Source of the DNA: a virus
Virus record (IMG/VR): IMGVR_UViG_3300004807_000172
Span: 1-20,428 of that record
Length of the DNA stretch: 20,428 bases
Direction: 5' to 3' (one strand)
Shown here in pieces: positions 4,943 to 13,800 of the stretch (positions are counted from its first letter, which is position 1; every line of letters starts with the position of its first letter). A program made the translations under genes and the position numbers. The notes beneath the pieces are model-generated. The model was not told the DNA's origin and did no database searches. It saw only the letters and a list, made by a program, of their open reading frames with translations.

Positions 4943-6013
4943 ATGGCGTACAGCAACACAACTGGTCAAACAACAATCAATGTTGACCAGTTAATTTCAT
5001 ACGCGTTTCGTGACTCCGGCAAAGCTGCTGAGGAAATGACACCTGAGCTAGTTAACGCTGGCAAGCAGGCGCTATTCTACAATTTACAAAACCTTTCTAA
5101 TCTTGGTGTAAACCTTTGGTTATTGGATAACATTCTGTTGGGCGCTCAAACCGACCAACAGATTTTAACGCTTCCAAAAACAACCATTGACATCCGTGAA
5201 GCTAACTGGGTTTATGTTCAAAACATTGCCCCAAACGCAGCTCTTCCAGCGGATAATGCCGGCGCTCCTAACTTATTTACTCAGTCCTTACAAAGCGGCC
5301 ACGCCACTTCTACGCTAGCTGAAAACTGGTTTGGCGCTGCATACAATCCAGAACAACGAGTATTTTACGTTGGTTTTAACGCATACTCCCCAGGTACAAC
5401 CACCACATACAATCTTATTTATGAGACCAGCTATGATGGTGTTACTTGGACCAACCAGCAAGTTCTCCCATCTACCACATTAAGTGATTATCAATGGGCT
5501 TACTTTAATATCAATATTACACAGAATTATGGATTCTATCGCCTGCGTAACGCAAGCACAACATCCACGTTCTCCTTACGTCAGATAGTATTTTCACAGT
5601 CACAACAAGTCATTCCTTTGGCTCGTTTAAACCGTGATGATTACTGGAATCTGCCTAATAAGCAATTCCCGTCTGTTCGTTCTTTGCAATATTGGTACGA
5701 TCGTCAGATCGAACCACAGATGTATCTTTGGCCTGTACCAAACAATGATTTCCAAATGTTTCAGCTTGTTATTGAAAAACAAATGGAAGATGTTGGTTCA
5801 TTAACAAATCAAATCTACGTACCAGATCGCTGGATTAACTCAGTGCAGGCCACATTGTCGCACCGTTTATCCCTACAGATTCCTGGTGTGGATGCAAACC
5901 GTATTCAGTATTTAGAAGGCTTGGCAGAGAAATACTTCATGCAAGCTAACAATGAAGAGCGTGATAAGTCACCTATTTACTTCCAACCTAACATAAGCTA
6001 CTACACAAGATGA
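4943..6013 (+). CDS. Neck/tail adaptor-like structural protein with inserted beta domain
   Basis: This is a 356-residue protein starting directly after the previous stop. The N-terminal ~90 residues are helical (VDQLISYAFRDSGKAAEEMT, KQALFYNLQNLSNLGVNLWL), as in adaptor proteins that dock under the portal. Residues ~110-215 look like a jelly-roll-type insertion (YNLIYETSYDGVTWTNQQ, YGFYRLRNASTTSTFSLRQI). The C-terminal part has DDYWNLPNKQFPSVRSLQYW and PQMYLWPVPNND, a pattern I associate with structural proteins encoded just before the hub protein in podoviruses. It then ends in helices. The role, a ring between portal and tail nozzle, is inferred from position beside a second adaptor and the gp10-like hub. 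It shares four bases (ATGA) with the next gene. Confidence 0.6.
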   Translation: MAYSNTTGQTTINVDQLISYAFRDSGKAAEEMTPELVNAGKQALFYNLQNLSNLGVNLWLLDNILLGAQTDQQILTLPKTTIDIREANWVYVQNIAPNAALPADNAGAPNLFTQSLQSGHATSTLAENWFGAAYNPEQRVFYVGFNAYSPGTTTTYNLIYETSYDGVTWTNQQVLPSTTLSDYQWAYFNINITQNYGFYRLRNASTTSTFSLRQIVFSQSQQVIPLARLNRDDYWNLPNKQFPSVRSLQYWYDRQIEPQMYLWPVPNNDFQMFQLVIEKQMEDVGSLTNQIYVPDRWINSVQATLSHRLSLQIPGVDANRIQYLEGLAEKYFMQANNEERDKSPIYFQPNISYYTR

Positions 6014-6624
6014 GCGTAATAATGACTTACGATTCGCTGGTGTTGAACATCCAGCAATACATGGAGCGCGATGATGCTGATTTCGTTGCTCAGATTCCTA
6101 ACCTTATTGCGTTGGCAGAATCATCTATTGCTGCAGAACTCAAGACATACCTCCAGCTTATCGTAGTAGAAACCAATCTGGCAACTAACCAGACTGTGCT
6201 TAATAAGCCAGCTCGTTGGCGTAAAACTGTTTCTATGAAAGTCAATGGCAAACCAGTGTTGCTTCGTAGTCAAGATTATGTAGCTCAGTATCTTTCAGAA
6301 TCTAGCAACGCCCAGCCACAGTACTATTCAGAGTACGATTATAATAACTGGAATTTTGCGCCATCTCCAGACACAAGTTATCCAGTGGAAATTATTTATT
6401 ATGCTGAAGTGCAACCATTGGATGCAGTAAACCAACAGAATTTGTGGACAGCTATTGCACCACAAGCTATGTTATATGGTGCGCTGTTACAAGCTCAAGG
6501 ATATTTAAAAGCATTAGATAAACTGCCTGTTTGGAAAGGCTATTATACAGATGCTATTGCAGCACTTAAGAAAGAAGACAATTCTCGCCGTGTGGATCGT
6601 AACACTTCGGTACAGGAACCCTAA
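6010..6624 (+). CDS. Phage adaptor (head-to-tail connector) protein
   Basis: This is a 204-residue protein. Early residues form helices (YDSLVLNIQQYMERDDADFV, AQIPNLIALAESSIAAELKT). A beta section follows (RWRKTVSMKVNGKPVLLRSQ, NWNFAPSP, YPVEIIYYAEVQPL), then a closing helical region (APQAMLYGALLQAQGYLKAL). This order matches the adaptor family known from podoviruses such as SU10, whose ring joins the portal to the tail nozzle. Start ATG 6010 overlaps the previous stop (ATGA); ATG 6022 is an alternative. No strong ribosome site is seen, consistent with translational coupling. The assignment is fairly good by pattern and supported by the adjacent hub gene. Confidence 0.7.
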   Translation: MSVIMTYDSLVLNIQQYMERDDADFVAQIPNLIALAESSIAAELKTYLQLIVVETNLATNQTVLNKPARWRKTVSMKVNGKPVLLRSQDYVAQYLSESSNAQPQYYSEYDYNNWNFAPSPDTSYPVEIIYYAEVQPLDAVNQQNLWTAIAPQAMLYGALLQAQGYLKALDKLPVWKGYYTDAIAALKKEDNSRRVDRNTSVQEP

Positions 6625-6627
6625 TAT

Positions 6628-7896
6628 ATGACTACTCCAGTTTACGTATCCCCCTTTACAGGTACAGTAGTAACTGCTACTGATGTATCTTACTATGCTC
6701 TTGCATTTAGTTCAAATACGCAGCTTTTCTGGCCTTCTACAGTTAACAATAGCCAAACACCAGCGGCCCGTATTATTGATTGCGTTGCTTCTACTTCTGG
6801 CCTTGTTATTAAATTACCTCAAGGCAATCAAGGTACATTGGGTGCGGATATTCTATTCCGTAACTTAGGTGCGCAACCATTTACTATTACAGATTATAAT
6901 GGCGGCGGTTCTTTTACTGTTCCGGTTGGTATTTCTAAATATGTATATCTTGTTGATAATACAACTGTAGCAGGTGTTTGGAACAACGTAACATTTGCAG
7001 CTGGTACATCTTATGCTGATGCAGCGTCATTAGCAGGTTCTGGTTTAACAACTGTATCTGGTAAATTAGCAACAACACAAAATCCTATTGATTTAACAAC
7101 TAGCCCTGTTATTAACGATAACAGCCGTGCAGCTACCTTTGTTTGGAACTCCGGCGTTGGTACGTTTACACTTCCAGCAATTTCTAGTTTATCAACAGGT
7201 TGGTATATTGGTTTCCGTAATAACGGAACAGGCTCATTAACAATTAACCCAACATCACCAAATACAATAAATGGCTTTACAACCATTACAGCAAATCCTG
7301 GTGATTCAGGGTTTATTATGCTGGATTCAAACAATGGTGGTTTTATTACCGTTGGTTTAGCTCCAGCTAATAACGTTACATTTACAGCAGCTACATACGA
7401 TGTTGATACTATTCCTGGTAATACATTTAGCTTAACTTCGTTTGCTCCAATCATTCAAACCTATATTGCTCAGACTACCACTCGTACAGCAACACTAGCA
7501 GTAACATTACCAGCGATTACCCAGATTTATATTTTAGTTAATAATACTAATCAAACTGGCTATAACATTACATTCCAAAACCAAGGCAGCTCACAGCCAC
7601 CATTGGTGTTATCTGCAGGTAACGTATTAACTGTTCTTAGCGATGGTTTAAATTTATTCCCATTAACAACCGCATCCACCGGTTTGTTCTATGCAGCAAA
7701 CGGTACTGCTGCCCTTCCTTCGTATTCCTTTAACAATGATACAACTACAGGCATGTACCTTGTCGGTTCTTCTATTCTTGGTTTAACAGCTAACGGCCAT
7801 GAAATTATTCAAATGGATAACTCAAACTTATCTGTACCTCTTGTAACAGTAAACGCAACTCTTAATGCCCAATTAATTCCTGGTGGGACGTTCTAA
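6628..7896 (+). CDS. Tail-fibre-like protein built from three beta repeats
   Basis: This is a 422-residue Thr/Asn/Gly-rich protein preceded by AGGA. It contains three diverged copies of a beta unit around 'h-x-LP ... h-x-F-x-N-x-G ... I'. The LP landmarks are at residues 63-64, 182-183 and 294-295, and the matching turns are ILFRNLGAQPFTI, IGFRNNGTGSLTI and ITFQNQGSSQP. The C terminus has PSYSFNNDTTTGMY then GLTANGHEIIQMD. This is the widespread phage fibre motif (PxYxFxxDxxTGMY...xxG) found near tail fibre ends. Being encoded between the adaptor and the gp10-like hub suggests a fibre or appendage attached at the neck or nozzle. No enzymatic motif is visible. Its stop abuts the next start. 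Confidence 0.65.
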   Translation: MTTPVYVSPFTGTVVTATDVSYYALAFSSNTQLFWPSTVNNSQTPAARIIDCVASTSGLVIKLPQGNQGTLGADILFRNLGAQPFTITDYNGGGSFTVPVGISKYVYLVDNTTVAGVWNNVTFAAGTSYADAASLAGSGLTTVSGKLATTQNPIDLTTSPVINDNSRAATFVWNSGVGTFTLPAISSLSTGWYIGFRNNGTGSLTINPTSPNTINGFTTITANPGDSGFIMLDSNNGGFITVGLAPANNVTFTAATYDVDTIPGNTFSLTSFAPIIQTYIAQTTTRTATLAVTLPAITQIYILVNNTNQTGYNITFQNQGSSQPPLVLSAGNVLTVLSDGLNLFPLTTASTGLFYAANGTAALPSYSFNNDTTTGMYLVGSSILGLTANGHEIIQMDNSNLSVPLVTVNATLNAQLIPGGTF

Positions 7897-10062
7897 ATGG
7901 CGGCTGATAATCAGCAACAGGATACCTCGCAATATACTTCGATTTACTCACTGGCTATTCCAGCGGGTATCAAGCGCGATGGTACTCAGTTTCAAAACGA
8001 CCAATACACCGATGGTGTGTGGTGTCGTTTTCAGCGTGGTGATCCTAAAAAGATAGGAGGCTACCGCACACTGTTTCAAAGTCTTGTTGGTATTTATCGC
8101 GGAATGATAGCTCAACCATTTAATGGTGTTAACTACATTTTTGCTGGTAACTACCAAGAGCTAGACGTATTTACAACTGGTACTACATACGCAACTGGTA
8201 GTGGCCCATTTAAAGTTAACATACTTCCAGGAACAACGTATGTAACTTTGGTATCTAATACAACGTCTTCTTTTGTTGTAGCCGGCAACCAAACAACTTT
8301 ATTTCCTACTGGTACTAAAGTTATTTTTACCCAAACTGGTACACCAACAGTGTATACAGTTAGTACATCTACATTCTCTACACCAAATACTACAGTAAAC
8401 GTTACTGGCGGATCTATTTCCGGTACACCAACCAAAGTATGGATTGACAATACTCCCGTGTTTACTAGTGATGTAGATCTTCAAACAGACCCATCAATTG
8501 GTAACTATCGTGTTACTTGGCAGTTTGATTCAATCTTTAGCCCATCCGGCGGCAATCTTCAAGTATTAGCACATCCAGGATACAACTTAGAAAATATTGA
8601 TAACGGTGTTGTAAGTCAAGTTCTTATTGGAAACATTACGCCAGACTCAACAGATACTTGGAACTTTACTGGCTTATCTGATAGCGCAGGTCAAAACCCA
8701 ACATATAAACCAATTAGTGTTGACGGCGGCGTTTGTGTTCTGTATCCATTTATATTTGTTTACGGTTCTAGTGGCTTTATTGCCAATAATAATGTAAGCA
8801 CTACATACGCATCTCAAAGCCCCTATGATTGGAATGGTACATTTGCCAATCAGGTAAACGTAGCCTCATCAAAGATTGTTAAGGGTATGCCAATGCGTGG
8901 TGGTACTAACTCACCATCGGGTTTATTTTGGGCCACTGACTCCCTTATTCGTGCTTCTTTTAACTCCCAAGCAACTGGAATTTATTGGACGTACGATATT
9001 ATTTCTAGCCAAATTTCTATCATGTCTTCCAACGCTGTTGTGGAGATGGACGGAATTTATTTCTGGATGGGCGTTGATCGTTTCTATCTATATAACGGTT
9101 CTGTACAAGTATTACCAAACGATAAAAACGTAAACTGGTTGTTTAACAACATTAACTACGAACAACGCCAAAAAGTGTGGGCTACTAAGATTCCACGCTA
9201 TAATGAGATTTGGTTCTTTTACCCTCGTGGTACCGCAACAGAATGTACAGATGCTATTATTTATAACGTAAAAGACAAGCTCTGGTATGATGCTGGTCAA
9301 GCAACAGGTGCTCAACGTTCTTGTGGATATACTACAGAAATTTTTCCAACACCTATTTGGGCTGATTGGAATTATAATCCAATTTTTAGTAGAACATTTA
9401 ATGTTATTGCACACCCAGCTAGTTTACCCGCTCCAAACGCTAATCAATTTTATTTAGCTGGCGATCAAACAATTGGATTTAGCCCGGGTGACTCAGTATC
9501 ATTTAGCAACACAAACAGTTTTAATAAAACTTATGTTATTACAAATAGTACCAATATTTATAATACAACTGTAGTTCCACCGGGTGTTACTCGGATAACT
9601 GTTGCTGAAAACTTTTCCCCTAGTCCAACCGTTGGGGAATCAGTATACAGCGTTGCAGGTGGGTTTAATATTTGGCAACATGAATATGGTCAAAATGAAA
9701 TTGCACTAAATGGTGAATTTGCTATTTACTCTAGCATTACTACCAGCGACATTGGCTGGTTAACAGGTACGCCAAGCCAAGATGGTTTAGTTGGGGTTAA
9801 CCGACGTATGCACTTGCGTCGTGTTGAGCCAAACTTTTTACAATCCGGCACAATGTCTATGAGCATTTTAGGTCGTAAGTTTGCTGGCAGTCCAATGCAA
9901 GAAATTGCGGGACCATATTACTTTAACCAAGACACTGGTAAAATTGATTTACGTGTAGAATACCGTTTAGTTCGTTTAAAATTTGAATCTAATGTAATTG
10001 ACGGTAATTTTGAAATGGGTCGCAATTTAATTACAGCAGAGTTTGGCGATGAGCGCCCTTAA
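7897..10062 (+). CDS. P22 gp10-like hub / tail nozzle (packaged-DNA stabilisation) protein
   Basis: This is a 721-residue protein starting on the base after the previous stop. Near the N terminus, DGVWCRFQRGDPKKIGGY (39-56) matches the 'D-x-x-R-F-x-x-G-x-x-x-K-I-G-G' pattern typical of P22 gp10-type proteins, which plug the channel below the adaptor and form the nozzle. The middle is propeller-like (AVVEMDGIYFWMGVDRFYLY, WATKIPRYNEIWFFYPRG). Two related beta insertions interrupt it at about 124-172 and 516-565. The C-terminal ~120 residues (RRMHLRRVEPNFLQSG, YRLVRLKFES) also fit this family. In P22 the hub follows the gp4 adaptor gene; here two adaptor-like genes precede it, separated by a fibre-like gene. 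Confidence 0.75.
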   Translation: MAADNQQQDTSQYTSIYSLAIPAGIKRDGTQFQNDQYTDGVWCRFQRGDPKKIGGYRTLFQSLVGIYRGMIAQPFNGVNYIFAGNYQELDVFTTGTTYATGSGPFKVNILPGTTYVTLVSNTTSSFVVAGNQTTLFPTGTKVIFTQTGTPTVYTVSTSTFSTPNTTVNVTGGSISGTPTKVWIDNTPVFTSDVDLQTDPSIGNYRVTWQFDSIFSPSGGNLQVLAHPGYNLENIDNGVVSQVLIGNITPDSTDTWNFTGLSDSAGQNPTYKPISVDGGVCVLYPFIFVYGSSGFIANNNVSTTYASQSPYDWNGTFANQVNVASSKIVKGMPMRGGTNSPSGLFWATDSLIRASFNSQATGIYWTYDIISSQISIMSSNAVVEMDGIYFWMGVDRFYLYNGSVQVLPNDKNVNWLFNNINYEQRQKVWATKIPRYNEIWFFYPRGTATECTDAIIYNVKDKLWYDAGQATGAQRSCGYTTEIFPTPIWADWNYNPIFSRTFNVIAHPASLPAPNANQFYLAGDQTIGFSPGDSVSFSNTNSFNKTYVITNSTNIYNTTVVPPGVTRITVAENFSPSPTVGESVYSVAGGFNIWQHEYGQNEIALNGEFAIYSSITTSDIGWLTGTPSQDGLVGVNRRMHLRRVEPNFLQSGTMSMSILGRKFAGSPMQEIAGPYYFNQDTGKIDLRVEYRLVRLKFESNVIDGNFEMGRNLITAEFGDERP

Positions 10063-10312
10063 AAACTTTCAGCAGTTTTTTCCATGTTTGCCGGACTATA
10101 TGACATGGGAAGACTGGAATGGCAATTTGGCTATTTATTACGGCCAAAAGAATATTGAATTTTCCCCGGAAGAAGATTGGAAATACGGCGCCATGAATAT
10201 TGTTTTATCCGAGACTTTTGGCACATATCCTGTGCCGTCTCCCAGCACCTATGATAATTGGCAGGATTGGGCCAAAGATTTTACTGAAATAATTAACGGT
10301 CCAAGTCGTTGA
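10049..10312 (+). CDS. Small Trp/Tyr-rich protein after the hub gene, function unknown
   Basis: I choose ATG 10049 (87 residues, MSALKNFQQFFPCLPDYMTW), which overlaps the hub gene's 3' end by 14 bases; a TTG two codons earlier is less likely. The protein is acidic and unusually rich in Trp, Tyr, Phe and Pro (TWEDWNGNLAIYYGQ, FSPEEDWKYGA, YDNWQDWAKDF). No membrane segment or catalytic motif is visible. Coupling to the hub gene and the terminator right after its stop make it the last gene of the neck/tail unit. A minor virion or assembly protein is plausible but unproven. Confidence 0.6.
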   Translation: MSALKNFQQFFPCLPDYMTWEDWNGNLAIYYGQKNIEFSPEEDWKYGAMNIVLSETFGTYPVPSPSTYDNWQDWAKDFTEIINGPSR

Positions 10313-10314
10313 TT

Positions 10315-10338
10315 TAGGGCGAAAAACGCCCTATTTTT
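10315..10338 (+). terminator. Rho-independent terminator
   Basis: TAGGGCG (10315-10321), loop AAAAA, CGCCCTA (10327-10333) form a perfect 7-bp stem followed by five T. It begins three bases after the stop of the preceding gene and closes the neck/tail unit. Confidence 0.88.
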
Positions 10339-10355
10339 GCATTAGTATAGGTAGA
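10334..10355 (+). promoter_or_regulatory. Repeated intergenic motif, copy 2 (putative late promoter)
   Basis: GCATTAGTATAGGTAGA with the preceding five T matches copy 1 at 3593-3614 at 20 of 22 bases. It lies between a strong terminator and the first gene of the ejection-protein cluster (ATG 10376). The sequence after it is AT-rich and not conserved with copy 1, so the similarity is limited to this block. Confidence 0.5.
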
Positions 10356-10375
10356 AATATTTAATAAAAGAGAAC

Positions 10376-10870
10376 ATGTCCTCATTTGTTGATTCTAAAC
10401 ATCAAAAGCTAAGCCAAGAGGAAATCTTTGCAATTGCTGCCAAAGAGACTGGCGGTAAATACACGCCTGAACAAATTAAGGCAAGTGTAGCTTTAGAGGT
10501 ATCACAATTGCATGCTCTTTGTATGCAGCAGGGCAATACTATTTTTATAGTACATCCAACACCCGTGGATAAAACCATTGGTGTTTTTCGTGCTTTAAAC
10601 GCCGATACAATGCCTAACTACTTAAAGAACAGTTTAGTATTTACTAAAGCCATGGGTTTGGCTGGGTTTAAACATCTGGTTACTCAATTTGAAGAGCCTT
10701 CTTTATTAAATATTTTTAAATACGTTAAACGTAATCGCCCGTTTCCTAACATGGGATATATGGTTCAAAAAACTAAAGATCACCAATATAAAGTTACTGT
10801 CAATTTAGGCGACGCTAAAAAAGGTGGTCTCCCAGACCAAGCACAACCTCAAGAACAAGGGGCGCTATAA
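10376..10870 (+). CDS. Probable internal virion protein, possibly GNAT-fold-like
   Basis: This is a 164-residue protein starting after an A-rich AAAGAG region. After a helical start, the core reads like an alpha/beta fold: GNTIFIVHPTP, then KTIGVFRALNAD, then a helix with MGLAGFKHLVTQFEEP, then FKYVKRNRPFPNMGYMV. This order loosely recalls GNAT acyltransferase folds, which occur in some internal virion proteins of T7-like phages. The acetyl-CoA binding loop (R/Q-x-x-G-x-G/A) is not evident, so activity is doubtful. It is the first gene after the terminator and motif at 10315-10355 and overlaps the giant downstream gene by one base (TAATG). Its place before the ejection proteins is similar to that of gene 14 in P22. 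Function is inferred. Confidence 0.45.
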   Translation: MSSFVDSKHQKLSQEEIFAIAAKETGGKYTPEQIKASVALEVSQLHALCMQQGNTIFIVHPTPVDKTIGVFRALNADTMPNYLKNSLVFTKAMGLAGFKHLVTQFEEPSLLNIFKYVKRNRPFPNMGYMVQKTKDHQYKVTVNLGDAKKGGLPDQAQPQEQGAL

Positions 10871-13800
10871 TGGGTGGAGTGGCAGATGCAGTTTCTAACG
10901 TAGTAAGTGATGTTGGTGGTGCAATTGGCGACGTTGTAAATGCCGTTGGTACTATTGCAGAAGATACCGTCCACGTTGTTGAGCAAGCTGCTAATACTGT
11001 AGGACATGCTTTAGAGTCTGTTGGTAGAACGGTTGTTAATGATCCTATAGGCACACTTGCCAAAGTTGGTGCCGTTGTAACACAACAGTATTGGGCTTTG
11101 CCACTTATTTCTGCTGCAGACGTAGTTGCTCATGGTGGTAACTTAGAACAAGCCGCTATTGCTGGCGGGGTATCATATATTGGTGGTAATATTGCTGCGG
11201 GTGTTAGTGATGCTTTAGCAACTAGCGCAGATTCAACATTGCAAGGCGTTCAAACAACAGCAGACGGTAGCACAGTGTATACCTATAGTGATGGTAGCAC
11301 AATGACTCAAACTGCTGCCGGTGAAACTTCATACACAGATCCAACTGGATTAAGTCAGGGCACAGCAAATGCTCTTGGTGGTGCTGCAGCAAATGCTGCT
11401 AAAACACTAGTTCAAACAGGTGATATTACTAAAGCAATTACATCTGGTGCTATTAGCGGAGCTGGTGGTTATCTTGGTTCAGAAGCTAGCGGCGCCCTTC
11501 AAGGTGAGGGTGTTAGTACAGGAACTGCCAACGTAACTGGTGGTATTGCTGGTTCTACAGCAGCTGGTATTCTTGCAGGAAAAACCGGCAGTGATGCGTT
11601 AGCTGGTGCAATTTCTGGTTCCATTATGAAAACTGTAATGGGTCAAGCTAGTAGCACATTAAAGTCTGCATGGAATGATGTAAATAATACGGTTACAGAA
11701 TATAATACTCAGTTAGATTCTGCAAAACAATTTTTATCAAACGAGTTAACACCAGCACAACAAGACGCAACTGCAGCACAAACTGCTGCTAAAACATCTT
11801 ATGATAATTACAATAATTTAAATAGTCAATTTAATGATTTAGTAAGCAAATATAATGATGCTAAAAATTCTGGTGATACTGCATCTGCAAATACTTATGC
11901 TGATCAAGCTAATGCGTTAATACCACAATTAAACGCAGCTACAGACCAGTATAACAAAGACGCTGGAACTTACCAAACAGCCTTAGATAAATTTAATAAT
12001 TTAAATAGCCAGTTTACAGACACAACTAGTAAGCTGTCAGATTTAAAGAATACATACTCTGAACAAAACGCAGCACTAACGCAACAATCCGCAGAGTTGC
12101 AAGCCGCGGCTCAAAAAGTTGCTGGTATGTCTACAGAAGCACAAACAGCGTTTACAAATGCAACAAGCACTGGCGCTGATGTTGCAACAGCATTAGATAC
12201 AACTACTAAAGTTAATAGCATGAATGATGTTGCACAAACAACATTTAATAGACAGTTTGCTGAAAATGGTAGTTTAACAGATTCATTAAACCAAGCTAGT
12301 ACTGTTAATTCTTTAGATTCTAATCAGTTATCTGCTTACACTCAAGCAGTTAAAAACAATTTGAATTACGACCAGTCTTTGACTGTAGCAAGTAACGCCG
12401 CTAATTTTAATGCCGCCGGTCAAGACGCGTATGCTCAAGCATTAAAAGCTGGTAATAGTGCGCAAGATGCTTCAGAATTGGCATTGTTAACACAAGTAAC
12501 AGCACCGGATACACCATCTATAACTGGCAGTGATGTAGTAGGTGCTTTAACTGGTAGCTCGACTGCAAACGCAGCGGAAACACCGGCACCAGCTAGTACA
12601 ATTGAGGGTAAGTATCACCAAGACCCAAGCACAGGTATGTGGAGTGTTGTTGGGGCAGGGCCAGATGGTAAACAAGTTACATTAGTTCCTTTAGCTCAAG
12701 GAGCAGGTGCTCCACTAGTTGAAGGCGCTTCCGCTGGTCAATATAGCCTTGGTGCAGATAATACTGCGGTTCCTGTTTCATCTACCCCAACATTGGTATC
12801 TGAAACAACGGACCCAACAACTGGTAACGTAACACAAAAACTTAGCGATGGTACAACTAAAGTATTAGATGCTAATGGTGATCCTGTTGCAACAACAAGT
12901 CCAAGTCCAACAGAAGCCCAACCAGGTGTTACAGGAACAGAAACACAACCTCCCACAACAGCATCTGATAGTTCTTCTGGAACAGGTGGACCATCTATTG
13001 CTTCGGCATTGACAAACACAACAGGTTTGCCAGTTGGTGGTACACCTAGCAGTACAGGTACAGCTCCTGTAAAAGCTCCCCTAGTATGGAGCCCATCTTT
13101 AGGTAAATGGATTCCAGCTGGTTCTGCCGCAACTGCTGCGGCTGCAGCGGCACCGGTAGCTTCTACTACTGCAACAGCACCAGCAACTACAGCACCAGCA
13201 ACAACACCAGCACCAGTTGCTAGTACAGACATTAAAGATTTAACCCCAGGTTTAACTAAAGGATCTGAGTTTAAATTTGCTAATGAACCAACGTTTACAC
13301 CGCAATTAACCCAAATGCCACAACAGGCTATTAACCCAGACTATGCGACTGAAATTATGAGTGCAGCTACAGGCGGATCAACTAACAACGCTAATACAAC
13401 TTCATCGTCAACTATTACGGATTTGACTCCGACGTTGACACAAGCTGGTAATAAGTTTAAATTTGCATCTTCACCAACATTTACACCGGGTACATTTACC
13501 CCTGTAATGACTGGTGCTTTACCATCGTCGCAAAACATTTTAGCTGCTGCAACAGGCGGTCAAGTTCCTGGATATGCTGAGGGTCAAAGCGTTCAAATAC
13601 CAGATGCCCCATCACCCTATTTGCGTCCAACATTAACACGTGGTCGTGGTTTACAACCATTTAGCCATTTTGGTGGTGCTCAGTTCCCAGGATACCAGCC
13701 ACAGCGTTTTGCTGCAGGTGGTAGTCCAGATATTCCAGAAGGGCATGATCCACAGTTCTTTAGTGAAGGTGGTTTAAACTCATTAGAAAACAAATTTGTT

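Noticed and set aside
10376-10870. Active GNAT acetyltransferase
   Set aside because: The secondary-structure order is suggestive, but the acetyl-CoA pyrophosphate-binding signature is not visible; kept only as a fold resemblance.
12738-13232. Antisense open frame of 164 codons under the 1057-residue gene
   Set aside because: It lies opposite a Pro/Thr/Ala low-complexity linker and translates to Val/Ala/Gly-rich sequence typical of antisense shadows; the plus strand is clearly coding throughout.
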